Positions 1 through 5,949 are shown, counted from the first letter of the stretch. The stretch: DNA of 9,185 nt from JBAZDC01 sp041654595 (GCA_964551305.1 CAZKBT010000089.1:1-9185); one strand, 5' to 3'. Translations and numbers: made by a program. Notes: generated from the sequence alone by a model not told the origin.

Positions 1-49
1 TGTACCCACCGTGAAAGGGTGGTGTCCTAGGCCTCTAGACGAAGGGGAC
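1..49 (-). tRNA. tRNA-Glu (TTC), 3' part cut off by window edge
   Basis: Read on the minus strand this begins GTCCCCTTCGTCTAGAGG, the usual start of bacterial tRNA-Glu. The acceptor 5' strand (GTCCCCT), the D arm and the anticodon arm (stem CCACC/GGTGG, loop CTTTCAC) are complete. The anticodon TTC lies at 13-15 (gaa on the plus strand). The T arm and the acceptor 3' strand lie beyond position 1. It follows tRNA-Ala by 62 bases on the same strand and is probably cotranscribed with it. Confidence 0.93.
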
Positions 50-111
50 AGGACAAAAACAAGCTGTGGATTGTAGCATAAAAAACGGCTACTTCCGGCT
101 CTTCGTTAAAT

Positions 112-187
<76 letters not shown>

Positions 188-228
188 AAAAACCGCATTC
201 AATGCAGCGCGTCTAGCGAAGAAACGGA

Positions 229-257
229 ATTATGCATGAAAAATAATAAGCGTGCAA
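229..257 (-). promoter_or_regulatory. candidate sigma70 promoter of the tRNA-Ala/tRNA-Glu unit
   Basis: On the minus strand a TTGCAC (252-257) and a CATAAT (229-234) are separated by 17 bases. The -10 matches TATAAT at 5 of 6 positions, while the -35 matches TTGACA only at its TTG. Transcription would start near 222, leaving a leader of about 35 bases before tRNA-Ala. Position and spacing fit; the weak -35 keeps this tentative. Confidence 0.4.
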
Positions 258-333
258 CTTGAGATGACGGCTTGTTGGTGGAACGAGAAAACACGCCGGG
301 GTGATCGACGGCGTGTCGTGGCGAGCTGCTGAA

Positions 334-366
334 TCGAACCGGGCTGCCTGGCGCAGCCCGGTTCGA
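334..366 (-). terminator. perfect 14-bp hairpin, probable terminator of the PRC-barrel gene
   Basis: The arms 334-347 and 353-366 are perfectly complementary (outer bases TCGAACCGGGCTG / CAGCCCGGTTCGA plus one more C-G pair) around a 5-base loop CTGGC. It lies 63 bases beyond the stop codon of the PRC-barrel gene and upstream of the tRNA promoter, where a terminator is expected. There is no proper T-tract after it on the minus strand (TTCAGC follows). It may therefore be a weak intrinsic terminator, or an mRNA 3'-end stabilising structure. Confidence 0.5.
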
Positions 367-429
367 CGGTGTTATTTACAAATCGACCGGCACATTTTAC
401 CGGCACGGTCGGTCGGGAGCCGAACGGCC

Positions 430-891
430 CTATTGCATCAGCTCATACTTGGGCAAGCTCTTGAGCTGTTCCTTGGTGTAGCCTTGCAGCATCAGCTTGT
501 CGCCGGATCCCGATATTTTGTCGAACGGAATCGCGACGCTGTGCTCGCCCATGCCGAGAAAGCCGCCCGCGCCGACGATGAGATGGGTGGCCTGGCCTTG
601 ATCGGACAAGATCACATCGTTGATGTCGCCCACTTTTTCATCGGCCTCGTTATACACGGCCTTGCCGATGAAGTGGCTCTTGGCGCTCTTGCCGGCGATC
701 GTTTCCTTGGGTTCTTCCGGTGGAGCGTCGGAGGCGCCGGGCGGCGTGGGGCCCGGCATGGGCGACGCGCCGCCTGGTGTCGCGGCAGGATCGGGTGCGG
801 GCGCCGGCTCGGGCGCGCTTTGCTGCGCGTGTGCCAGTGAGCCTAAAGCCAGCGGCAGAGCACATAGGAGGGTAGCGTACAGTTTCTTCAT
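430..891 (-). CDS. secreted PRC-barrel domain protein
   Basis: A 153-residue protein. Residues 1-22 (MKKL..., hydrophobic core, then SLAHA|QQ) form a Sec signal peptide. Residues 23-62 are a low-complexity Pro/Ala/Gly linker. Residues of about 70-140 are a PRC-barrel-like domain, with SHFIGKAVYNEADEKVGDINDVILSD spread over 72-97 and a hydrophobic LIVGAGGFLGMGEHSVAIPF stretch. PRC-barrel domains are small beta-barrels found in photosynthetic reaction centre H subunits, RimM and many exported stress-associated proteins. The precise role of this one is unknown. The frame is open 17 codons further upstream, but the ATG at 891 is preferred: AGGAGA at 897-902 sits 5 bases before it and the signal peptide starts there. 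The product is probably periplasmic or linked to the envelope. No convincing promoter was found. A 5-bp inverted repeat (CGACC/GGTCG, 910-925) lies just upstream. Confidence 0.85.
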   Translation of the reverse strand: MKKLYATLLCALPLALGSLAHAQQSAPEPAPAPDPAATPGGASPMPGPTPPGASDAPPEEPKETIAGKSAKSHFIGKAVYNEADEKVGDINDVILSDQGQATHLIVGAGGFLGMGEHSVAIPFDKISGSGDKLMLQGYTKEQLKSLPKYELMQ

Positions 892-1055
892 GATGGTCTC
901 CTGGATATCCGACCGATAGTGGTCGATATACTTGCTCAGCAATTAGCATGCCCGCCAGGCCGGCGCGCGCAGGCGTAGCCTCGCGTGACGACGGAGGGGT
1001 TCCAGCAGGGGGGAGACGTTCGTCCAGGCTCGGAGAGGAGCCCGCGCACCGTGTT

Positions 1056-1586
1056 TCAGTAGCCCAGTTTTTTCAGCAGCCCGCGTATGGCGTCGGCGTC
1101 TTTTGGAGCTTGCTTGCCGGCGGATGCGATTTTTGCTTCGACATCGACCAGGCGCAGCAGGCCTTTGCCGTTGTTCGCCGGCTGATGGTCGAAAACGTAG
1201 GTTTTATACACGGCATCGTGCTTTTTCTTGGCGGGGTCGAGCGTATCCCAACGCACTAGAACGAGCAGCTCTTCGTCCTGGTCGGCGTCGACGTTGTATA
1301 GAAGGACGGATTCGATGGCGGGGGCGCTTCCGTTGTGCTCGATGGTACCGATGTATGCAGTGTCGTATTCGTTTTTCCGGGGCTTGAGCACGTGGATTTC
1401 AATATGTTTTTTCTTGTCTTTCCATGCGTCGAAAAACGTCAGGATGGAGTTCTTGACGGGGAAGGCTACCTGTACGGGAGCGGTGGAGAACGAAACGAGC
1501 GGTTGCGATTCAGCCGACGCGGCGGGTAGGAAAAAGGCCAGGCACCATGCCGACGACAGGCGCAACAGTGTTTTCTCGATAGTCAT
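1056..1586 (-). CDS. hypothetical exported protein
   Basis: A 176-residue protein I do not recognise. Residues 1-25 are a good Sec signal peptide: a basic start, a hydrophobic stretch around 12-22 and a PAASA|ES cleavage site. The mature part is rich in Lys and Asp/Glu. It carries an acidic NVDADQDEELLVLV stretch in the middle that resembles the Asp-rich turn plus hydrophobic strand of FG-GAP/calcium-binding repeats; one copy is not enough to assign the family. The C-terminus (DADAIRGLLKKLGY) looks helical. The ATG at 1586 is the only start that keeps the signal peptide, although the ribosome binding site before it is weak. The gene lies on the same strand as the PRC-barrel gene, 164 bases upstream of it, so cotranscription is possible but not evident. 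Likely periplasmic; function unknown. Confidence 0.75.
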   Translation of the reverse strand: MTIEKTLLRLSSAWCLAFFLPAASAESQPLVSFSTAPVQVAFPVKNSILTFFDAWKDKKKHIEIHVLKPRKNEYDTAYIGTIEHNGSAPAIESVLLYNVDADQDEELLVLVRWDTLDPAKKKHDAVYKTYVFDHQPANNGKGLLRLVDVEAKIASAGKQAPKDADAIRGLLKKLGY

Positions 1587-1907
1587 GATGGATCTCGTGC
1601 TTCCGGTTCAAAAACGTCATGCCGCATTCGCGGGCGATGGGTGGCGCGTTGTCATGATGCGGCGATACGTCATCGTACCGTAAAAGGTGTCGCTTTGTTA
1701 CTTGACGCTTCAATTGGGCACCCGACCGAGCGGGTCCGTCGCCTCGTGTCCCATGTCCTGCGATTCTCCTTGTATCAATCCGGCGATTGCGGCGCTGATG
1801 GCTGAAACTTAGAATGAATCGACAGCCGGCACGATCGTCTTGGACTACATGGCGCGGACCTCGATGTTCAGATGACGTGTTTTCGATGACGTTCAGAAGG
1901 AGCAAAG
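1587..1907. other. 321-base divergent intergenic region
   Basis: This stretch separates the exported-protein gene (minus) from the small proline-rich gene (plus). I see no credible gene in it. Frames that cross it give basic, Arg/His-rich translations typical of antisense shadows. It holds a modest plus-strand promoter candidate (1787-1815) and should contain the minus-strand promoter of the exported-protein gene, but I could not find a convincing -35/-10 pair for that one. No tRNA, long repeat or strong hairpin was noticed. Confidence 0.5.
1787..1815 (+). promoter_or_regulatory. candidate promoter of the small proline-rich gene
   Basis: TTGCGG (1787-1792), 17 bases, then TAGAAT (1810-1815; 5 of 6 to the -10 consensus). 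The start would be near 1822, giving a leader of about 85 bases before the ATG at 1908. The -35 matches only at TTG, so this is tentative. Confidence 0.3.
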
Positions 1908-2096
1908 ATGAATCTCAACTTGCACACGACGCCTCCATCGCCCGATAGCATTCCCATCCCCGAACCCACGGATGTGCCGACGCCGGAGCAAGAGCCCAAC
2001 GGTATACCGCCCGTCGAAGAACCGCCCACTCCCACGCCGGATCCCGATGAAATCCGCTTGCCGCCCAAGGAAGACGATCCCGATCGTTCCGATTGA
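1908..2096 (+). CDS. small proline- and acid-rich protein
   Basis: A 62-residue protein with 19 prolines and many Asp/Glu. It consists of repeated Pro-Glu/Asp/Thr units such as IPIPEPTDVPTPEQEP and ends in KEDDPDRSD. No signal peptide, membrane segment or folded domain is visible, and it is probably disordered. A perfect AAGGAG ribosome binding site (1897-1902) sits 5 bases before the ATG, which argues for translation despite the short length and biased composition. Similar short Pro/Asp-rich proteins are commonly annotated as hypothetical in Burkholderiales (recollection, not checked). It stands alone, convergent with mntP. The opposite-strand frame here is Gly/Ser-rich and is its shadow. 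Confidence 0.72.
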   Translation: MNLNLHTTPPSPDSIPIPEPTDVPTPEQEPNGIPPVEEPPTPTPDPDEIRLPPKEDDPDRSD

Positions 2097-2112
2097 AATA
2101 GGATGGCGCGCG

Positions 2113-2135
2113 GCCGGTTTCAGGCGGGGACCGGC
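2113..2135. terminator. weak hairpin between convergent genes
   Basis: GCCGGT (2113-2118) and ACCGGC (2130-2135) form a 6-bp stem with an 11-base loop, in the 42-base space between the stop codon of the small gene and the stop codon of mntP. The position suits a shared terminator. There is no T-run on either side and the stem is short, so support is mainly positional. Confidence 0.3.
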
Positions 2136-2138
2136 GGG

Positions 2139-2726
2139 TTATCCGAGAAATGCCGTTGTCCGGGGCCCCAGGTGCTCGAAAAGTATCAGTGATCCGATAA
2201 CGATCAGCACCACGCCGCCCAGTATCTCCGCTTTTCGGCCTAAGACCGTGCCGATGACTCGGCCGAGCATGAAGCCCAGGACGACCATCACCAAGGTCAT
2301 GAGGCCGATGGCACAGGAAGCGAGCACGATGTTGACGTCCACGAACGCCAGCCCGACCCCGACGGCCAGCGCATCGATGCTCGTGGCGAATGCGGTAACG
2401 GCCAATAAGCCGAAGGCGTGCTTCTGCACCTTTTCGTTCTGCGATGCGTCTTCTGTTTTCAGGCCCTGATAGATCATATGAAGCCCCAGGGCCAGCAATA
2501 GAGAGAACGCCACCCAGTGATCCCAGGCCGAGATGAACTGGCTGGCGACGTGTCCGATGCCCCAGCCTATTGCGGGCGTGATCGCCTCGATGACGCCGAA
2601 AATGACGCCGGCGCGCAAGGCATCGCGAAATTTGGGTTTTTGGACGCCGGCGCCTTTTGCGACCGCAGCTGCGAATGCGTCCGTCGACATGGCAAGCGCG
2701 ACGAACAGCAGGGATATGAAACTCAC
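2139..2726 (-). CDS. mntP: manganese efflux pump MntP
   Basis: A 195-residue inner-membrane exporter of excess Mn2+, of the MntP/YebN family. It shows the family's internal duplication: TM1 ALAMSTDAFAAAVAKG (11-25) and TM4 AFATSIDALAVGVGLAF (112-128), each with an aspartate inside the membrane. About six hydrophobic segments are visible, with a charged cytoplasmic loop around 88-103. The start is GTG at 2724-2726. AAAGGA (2732-2737) precedes it by 5 bases, and this start places the two aspartates at D16 and D118, the positions I recall for functionally important aspartates in E. coli MntP. The frame stays open for 50 more codons upstream, but that part is the riboswitch leader, not protein. 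Expression is probably induced by Mn2+ through the yybP-ykoY element just upstream. It is monocistronic as far as can be seen. Confidence 0.95.
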   Translation of the reverse strand: MSFISLLFVALAMSTDAFAAAVAKGAGVQKPKFRDALRAGVIFGVIEAITPAIGWGIGHVASQFISAWDHWVAFSLLLALGLHMIYQGLKTEDASQNEKVQKHAFGLLAVTAFATSIDALAVGVGLAFVDVNIVLASCAIGLMTLVMVVLGFMLGRVIGTVLGRKAEILGGVVLIVIGSLILFEHLGPRTTAFLG

Positions 2727-2760
2727 GACATTCCTTTCGCCGGGCGGAAATCCATGACTA

Positions 2761-2789
2761 GGCTTTCGTGCCCGAGCGCCACGAAAACC
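2761..2789 (-). promoter_or_regulatory. hairpin in the mntP leader, likely riboswitch expression platform
   Basis: On the minus strand, GGTTTTCGTG (2780-2789) pairs with CACGAAAGCC (2761-2770) over 10 bp with one G-T, around a 9-base loop. It begins one base after the riboswitch aptamer. No T-tract follows (TAGTCATGG), so a classical terminator is unlikely. It may switch with the aptamer's closing stem, or set up pairing near the ribosome binding site, where TTTC/GAAA and TTCC/GGAA complements surround AAAGGA. The mechanism is inference. Confidence 0.5.
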
Positions 2790-2790
2790 T

Positions 2791-2910
2791 GTCAATGGTC
2801 TCACCAGCCAAAAGGTGCCGGGACCACGGCATGATGAACGATGCCGAGAATGTTGATCCAGGCGCATCCGGCGCAATACGCGGTCGGATGCAGGTTACTC
2901 CCCAAAGAGC
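2791..2910 (-). promoter_or_regulatory. yybP-ykoY manganese riboswitch
   Basis: Read on the minus strand, the leader of mntP carries the family's conserved pieces in order. These are GGGGAGTA (2896-2903), a P2 hairpin GCATCCG/CGGATGC (2885-2891 with 2864-2870), ATCAACATTCTCGG (2844-2857), a hairpin CGGCAT/ATGCCG (2841-2846 with 2827-2832), and the closing GGCTGGTGAGACC (2797-2809). GG and CC at the two ends start the P1 stem, which is interrupted by two T-T mismatches. This family binds Mn2+ and usually sits before mntP or other cation exporters, exactly as here. Binding is expected to raise MntP synthesis. The element has so far been overrun by the upstream-extended mntP reading frame. Boundaries are approximate. 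Confidence 0.88.
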
Positions 2911-2915
2911 TTTGT

Positions 2916-2921
2916 ATTCTA
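2916..2921 (-). promoter_or_regulatory. candidate -10 element for the mntP transcript
   Basis: TAGAAT on the minus strand (5 of 6 to consensus) would put transcription start near 2909, right at the 5' edge of the riboswitch. No good -35 hexamer lies 16-18 bases upstream, so the support is the -10 match and its position. Confidence 0.4.
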
Positions 2922-2943
2922 ACGCATATTGAGGGACGGGGCC

Positions 2944-2967
2944 GGGCAAGGAAAGCGCCGGCTTTGC
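2944..2967 (-). terminator. possible hairpin terminator after the LysR gene
   Basis: Directly after the LysR stop codon, AAAGC (2952-2956) pairs with GCTTT (2961-2965) around a 4-base loop; GGCAA/TTGCC over 2944-2967 is an alternative pairing. It would separate the regulator from mntP transcription. The stems are short and there is no T-run after them. Confidence 0.25.
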
Positions 2968-3873
2968 CTAATGAGTGTACTTTTCGGCCAGCTCCTGGCA
3001 GCAGGCGATGAATCGTTCCGCCGCGGGACTCAGGGCTCTCGATCTCAAATGAATCACGCAAATGGACCGGTGGATGGCCGGCGACACGAGCTCGAGCGTT
3101 TTCAGGCCGCTGAAGTTGAGCAGGGGAGTCAGCGATGCCGGCAGGATCCCGATGCCCAGGTTGTTCATGATGAAGCCGATCAATGTGCTGGCTTGCTCGA
3201 CTTCGAACGCGGGCTGGAACTCGGCATGATGCTGTAGATACTCGGCTTCCATGATTCGCCGCACGTTGCTGGTGCTGGTGAGCGACGCCAGCTTGTATGG
3301 ACGCAGACGGGACCAAGTGACGCGTTTGAACTTGGCCAGCTCATGGTCTGAGCGGCAAATCAGAATCAGGCGGTCGCGGAACAGAACATTATGGATAAGC
3401 TCGTCGTCGCGGGGTTTGGCGGGGGCCACTGCGATGTCGACTTGGCCCGTTTTCAGCGCTTGGATCGAGGCTTCGGCCAATGCGTCCCGCACACGCAACA
3501 CGACGTCGGGGTACCGCGCCTGGTACATGTGCAGCACTTCGGGCAAGAACGCCGCCGCCAGCGAAGGCACGGCGGACACGCTGAGCTGGCCCGTTTTCCC
3601 CTGCGCAAGCGCGCTCACATTCGCCAATGAGCTATCCAGATCGCGAAGCAAGCGAGCCGTTATTTTCAGTAGCTCCTGTCCAACTGGCGTGAGGCTCACG
3701 GAGCGTGTCGTGCGGTCGAACAAGGGCGCGTTCACCGCCTCTTCCATTTTACGGATGGCGTTGCTCAGGGCCGGTTGAGAAAGATGAACCGCCCGCGCGG
3801 CAGCGCTGAAGTTCAAGTTCTCGGCCAACGCGCGAAATATCTCCAGCTGCCTCAGGGTGAGATTTATTTTCAT
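2968..3873 (-). CDS. LysR-type transcriptional regulator
   Basis: A 301-residue regulator of typical family length. Residues 1-62 are the winged helix-turn-helix: LRQLEIFRALAENLNFSAAARAVHLSQPALSNAIRKMEE, then APLFDRTTRSVSLTPVGQELL. Residues of about 90-295 form the two-lobed effector-binding domain, with QLSVSAVPSLAAAFLPEVL at its start. It is transcribed divergently from the dioxygenase operon, from a shared 96-base region, which is the standard arrangement of a LysR activator and its target. The inducer is therefore probably the substrate or an intermediate of that operon (inference). The ATG at 3873 fits the family N-terminus, but no Shine-Dalgarno sequence precedes it; the upstream bases are AT-rich. 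A TATATT at 3882-3887 would even allow a nearly leaderless transcript. Confidence 0.93.
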   Translation of the reverse strand: MKINLTLRQLEIFRALAENLNFSAAARAVHLSQPALSNAIRKMEEAVNAPLFDRTTRSVSLTPVGQELLKITARLLRDLDSSLANVSALAQGKTGQLSVSAVPSLAAAFLPEVLHMYQARYPDVVLRVRDALAEASIQALKTGQVDIAVAPAKPRDDELIHNVLFRDRLILICRSDHELAKFKRVTWSRLRPYKLASLTSTSNVRRIMEAEYLQHHAEFQPAFEVEQASTLIGFIMNNLGIGILPASLTPLLNFSGLKTLELVSPAIHRSICVIHLRSRALSPAAERFIACCQELAEKYTH

Positions 3874-3887
3874 GGTGAATAAATATA

Positions 3888-3905
3888 TCTAATAAATAAG
3901 TTAGA
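3888..3905. promoter_or_regulatory. candidate LysR binding site overlapping the operon promoter
   Basis: TCTAA (3888-3892) and TTAGA (3901-3905) are inverted arms around 8 bases, and a larger inverted repeat CTAATA/TATTAG (3889-3894 and 3908-3913) overlaps it. LysR sites are usually interrupted palindromes in such divergent regions. This one covers the putative -35 of the dioxygenase operon and lies 15 bases from the regulator's own start codon. AT-richness makes chance palindromes likelier, so this is tentative. Confidence 0.4.
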
Positions 3906-3930
3906 CCTATTAGTCGATCGTACTTATAGT
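3902..3930 (+). promoter_or_regulatory. candidate sigma70 promoter of the dioxygenase operon
   Basis: TAGACC (3902-3907; 4 of 6 to TTGACA), 17 bases, TATAGT (3925-3930; 5 of 6 to TATAAT). Transcription would start near 3937, about 33 bases before the first ATG. Ideal spacing and a weak -35 suit an activator-dependent promoter. Confidence 0.5.
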
Positions 3931-3931
3931 T

Positions 3932-3945
3932 TTGATATCGATCAA
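3932..3945. promoter_or_regulatory. palindrome at the operon start site, possible operator
   Basis: TTGAT (3932-3936) and ATCAA (3941-3945) are perfect inverted arms around ATCG. It sits immediately after the putative -10, where a bound protein would block transcription start. It may be a second regulator half-site or an unrelated operator. Only the symmetry is seen. Confidence 0.35.
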
Positions 3946-3969
3946 GGCCGTACAACCAGGAGATGAGCC

Positions 3970-4866
3970 ATGCAGATGACGAAACAGGCGAACACGATAC
4001 AGACTCAACCCTCGAGCGCCGCTTTGGGTGCGGATGTCATGGGCGTCGATCTGACGCAAACGCTGACCGAAACAGAGCAGGCCGTCATCAAGCAGGCGTG
4101 GGCGGATCACCTCGTTCTGCGTTTTCGAGGGCAGGCCACGCTCGAGATAGATGATCTGGTGCGTTTCTCCAAGTACTTCGGCGATCTGGACAAGGCGCCA
4201 CCGGCCAGCACGCACTTGGGGGACGACTTCAAATGGCTTCATCCTGAGATTACCGTGATTTCGAATGTCATGTCCGATGGCAAGCCTATGGGGGATTTGG
4301 GATCTTCGGAAGCCGTTTGGCATTCGGACATGACCTACAACCCGAAGCCTCCCATGGGCAGCGCGCTGTATGCCATTGAAATTCCTCCCGCGGGCGGGAA
4401 CACGCAGTTCGCCAATATGTACGAGGCGTATGACGCGTTGGATGCGGGCCTCAAAGAGCGGATCGCCACTTTGCGCTGCGTGCACGACGCCAGCCGCAAT
4501 AGCGCAGGTGGTTTGCGTAAAGGATATGTGGACAACACCGATCCTCGCGAGACTGTTGGAGCGACGCATCCGTTGGTTCGCGTACATCCCGTCACAGGGA
4601 AAAAGTGTTTGTTCCTGGGGCGGCGGCGTAAAGCCTACGTCGTCGGCCTCGAGATCGAGGAAAGCGAAGCGTTATTGAATGAACTTTGGGCGCATGCGAC
4701 ACAGGATAAGTTTGTATGGACGCAAGTTTGGCAGCTGGGCGATCTCGTCTTGTGGGATAACCGCTGCACCATGCACCGCCGAGACTCGTTCGACCCGGAA
4801 ACACGGCGCTTGCTGTATCGCACCCAGATCACGGGTGAGGACGTCATCAATGCCCTGGCTGTGTGA
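3970..4866 (+). CDS. Fe(II)/2-oxoglutarate-dependent dioxygenase, TauD/TfdA family
   Basis: A 298-residue cytoplasmic enzyme of usual family length. It should couple oxidative decarboxylation of 2-oxoglutarate to hydroxylation of a substrate; relatives act on taurine, aryloxyalkanoates and other organic acids. The iron triad is visible: His118 and Asp120 in VWHSDMTYN, and His269 in LWDNRCTMHRRD. Arg280 or Arg284 in ETRRLLYRTQ is the expected 2-oxoglutarate carboxylate ligand. The family's GGNTQFANMYEAYDAL (142-157) and HPLVRVHPVTGKKCLFLG (200-217) segments are also present. The ATG at 3970 has AGGAG (3958-3962) 7 bases before it; an ATG at 3963 touches the ribosome binding site and is not used. 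It is the first gene of the operon, and only 12 bases separate its stop from the next start. Its substrate cannot be read from the sequence; taurine specificity should not be assumed. Confidence 0.94.
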   Translation: MQMTKQANTIQTQPSSAALGADVMGVDLTQTLTETEQAVIKQAWADHLVLRFRGQATLEIDDLVRFSKYFGDLDKAPPASTHLGDDFKWLHPEITVISNVMSDGKPMGDLGSSEAVWHSDMTYNPKPPMGSALYAIEIPPAGGNTQFANMYEAYDALDAGLKERIATLRCVHDASRNSAGGLRKGYVDNTDPRETVGATHPLVRVHPVTGKKCLFLGRRRKAYVVGLEIEESEALLNELWAHATQDKFVWTQVWQLGDLVLWDNRCTMHRRDSFDPETRRLLYRTQITGEDVINALAV

Positions 4867-4878
4867 GCAGGAGTGCCC

Positions 4879-5949
4879 ATGGCTATCGAGCAGGTAATCG
4901 TACGACAGATTTCATGCCCATTGACGACGCCATACAAACTATCGTCCGGAGATCTGACCTCCTTCGATCCGTTCGTGCTGCAAATGATCGACGCCGATGG
5001 GCGATCGGGTTGGGGGGAGTGCCTGATCGTTCCGGGCTATACCGATGAGTCGGTCGAAGGTTCCTGGATAGCGGCGAACAAGGCCGCGCGATTGCTGGTC
5101 GACTCGAAGAACAGATCCGTCGAATCCGTTATTGCGGAAAGCGCGCGGAACAGTCCGGGCATAGCCAGTACGATCTACTCGGCGCTGGAAATGCTGAATC
5201 CGCAAGGAGCCTACCGGATACAGAAGAACATATCCCTTCCTTTGTTGACGCCTTGCCAAGGTCATGAGCCGAATGAAATCCGAGAGGAAATAGAAGCGCT
5301 GCTTGCCCAAGGCTACCGTACGCTGAAAGTCAAGGTGGGATTCGGATGGCGTGATGACTTGGCCCGAGTTGAGCACATCCAAAACTGTCTACAGGGGCGC
5401 GGGACGATTCGTCTCGATGCCAACCGGGGGTTCAACCAGGAGGATGGGCGGGAATTCGCTCGGCATTTGATTCCCGCGGGTATCGAGTTGTTCGAGCAGC
5501 CGTGCGCCTCGGACGACTGGCAGGCCAATGCGCGTGTCGCGGAGGTTTCCACCGTCCCGGTCATGCTTGATGAGTCGATCTATGGTTTGGACGACATCGA
5601 GCGCGCCGCCGGCATTCCGAATGTCGGCTTCGTCAAGCTCAAGCTCAAAAAGGTGGGCAGTGCGCAAGACCTTGAAAAAGGGCTGAATCGGATCAAAGCG
5701 TTGGGAATGACCCCCGTGCTTGGCGATGGCGTGTCGATGGATCTCGGCTGTTGGTTCGAGGTCTGTGTCGGCGCTCGCTGCATTGACAACGCGGGCGAAA
5801 TGAACGGGTTTTTGAAAACCGGATTCAGCCTGTTTCGCAATCCCATGACGTTCAGGGACGGCGCGGTCCATCTGCCTGCCGGGTACTGGCCGGAAATCGA
5901 CGAGGACAGACTGCATGCGTGCACACTGCGTTGGCAGGCGTATTCGTAG
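4879..5949 (+). CDS. mandelate racemase/muconate lactonizing enzyme family protein
   Basis: A 356-residue enzyme of the enolase superfamily: an N-terminal capping domain (1-115) and a TIM-type barrel (about 120-330). These enzymes abstract a proton next to a carboxylate with Mg2+ help. Visible catalytic residues are the KxK of TLKVKVG (Lys150, Lys152), the metal ligands Asp180 (RLDANRGF), Glu206 (ELFEQPC) and Asp231 (VMLDES), and Lys253 in FVKLKLKK. Lysines on both faces mark the muconate-lactonizing subgroup (cycloisomerases, dipeptide and betaine epimerases, some dehydratases). Mandelate racemase and sugar-acid dehydratases use a His instead. The cap region ALEMLNPQGAYRIQKN is shorter and less typical than the common ALWDLKGKALG-type segment. 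A GTG at 4873 is in frame, but it is part of the AGGAG (4869-4873) that serves the ATG at 4879. It is probably translated together with the dioxygenase. The exact reaction is unknown. Confidence 0.9.
   Translation: MAIEQVIVRQISCPLTTPYKLSSGDLTSFDPFVLQMIDADGRSGWGECLIVPGYTDESVEGSWIAANKAARLLVDSKNRSVESVIAESARNSPGIASTIYSALEMLNPQGAYRIQKNISLPLLTPCQGHEPNEIREEIEALLAQGYRTLKVKVGFGWRDDLARVEHIQNCLQGRGTIRLDANRGFNQEDGREFARHLIPAGIELFEQPCASDDWQANARVAEVSTVPVMLDESIYGLDDIERAAGIPNVGFVKLKLKKVGSAQDLEKGLNRIKALGMTPVLGDGVSMDLGCWFEVCVGARCIDNAGEMNGFLKTGFSLFRNPMTFRDGAVHLPAGYWPEIDEDRLHACTLRWQAYS

Noticed and set aside
301..840. 179-codon plus-strand frame opposite the PRC-barrel gene
   Set aside because: It is antisense to a gene with signal peptide, ribosome binding site and domain signature. 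The translation is basic and Arg/Gly-rich in its second half, with no ribosome binding site at its start.
1510..1905. 131-codon minus-strand frame crossing the 321-base gap
   Set aside because: His/Arg-rich translation with no recognisable domain, overlapping the start of the exported-protein gene in another frame and without a ribosome binding site.
2727..2876. 50-codon N-terminal extension of MntP
   Set aside because: The Arg/His/Pro-rich translation is unlike the family, and the DNA is explained by the riboswitch and its expression platform.
3910..4587. 225-codon minus-strand frame opposite the dioxygenase gene
   Set aside because: Antisense shadow of a gene whose iron-binding triad and family segments are intact.
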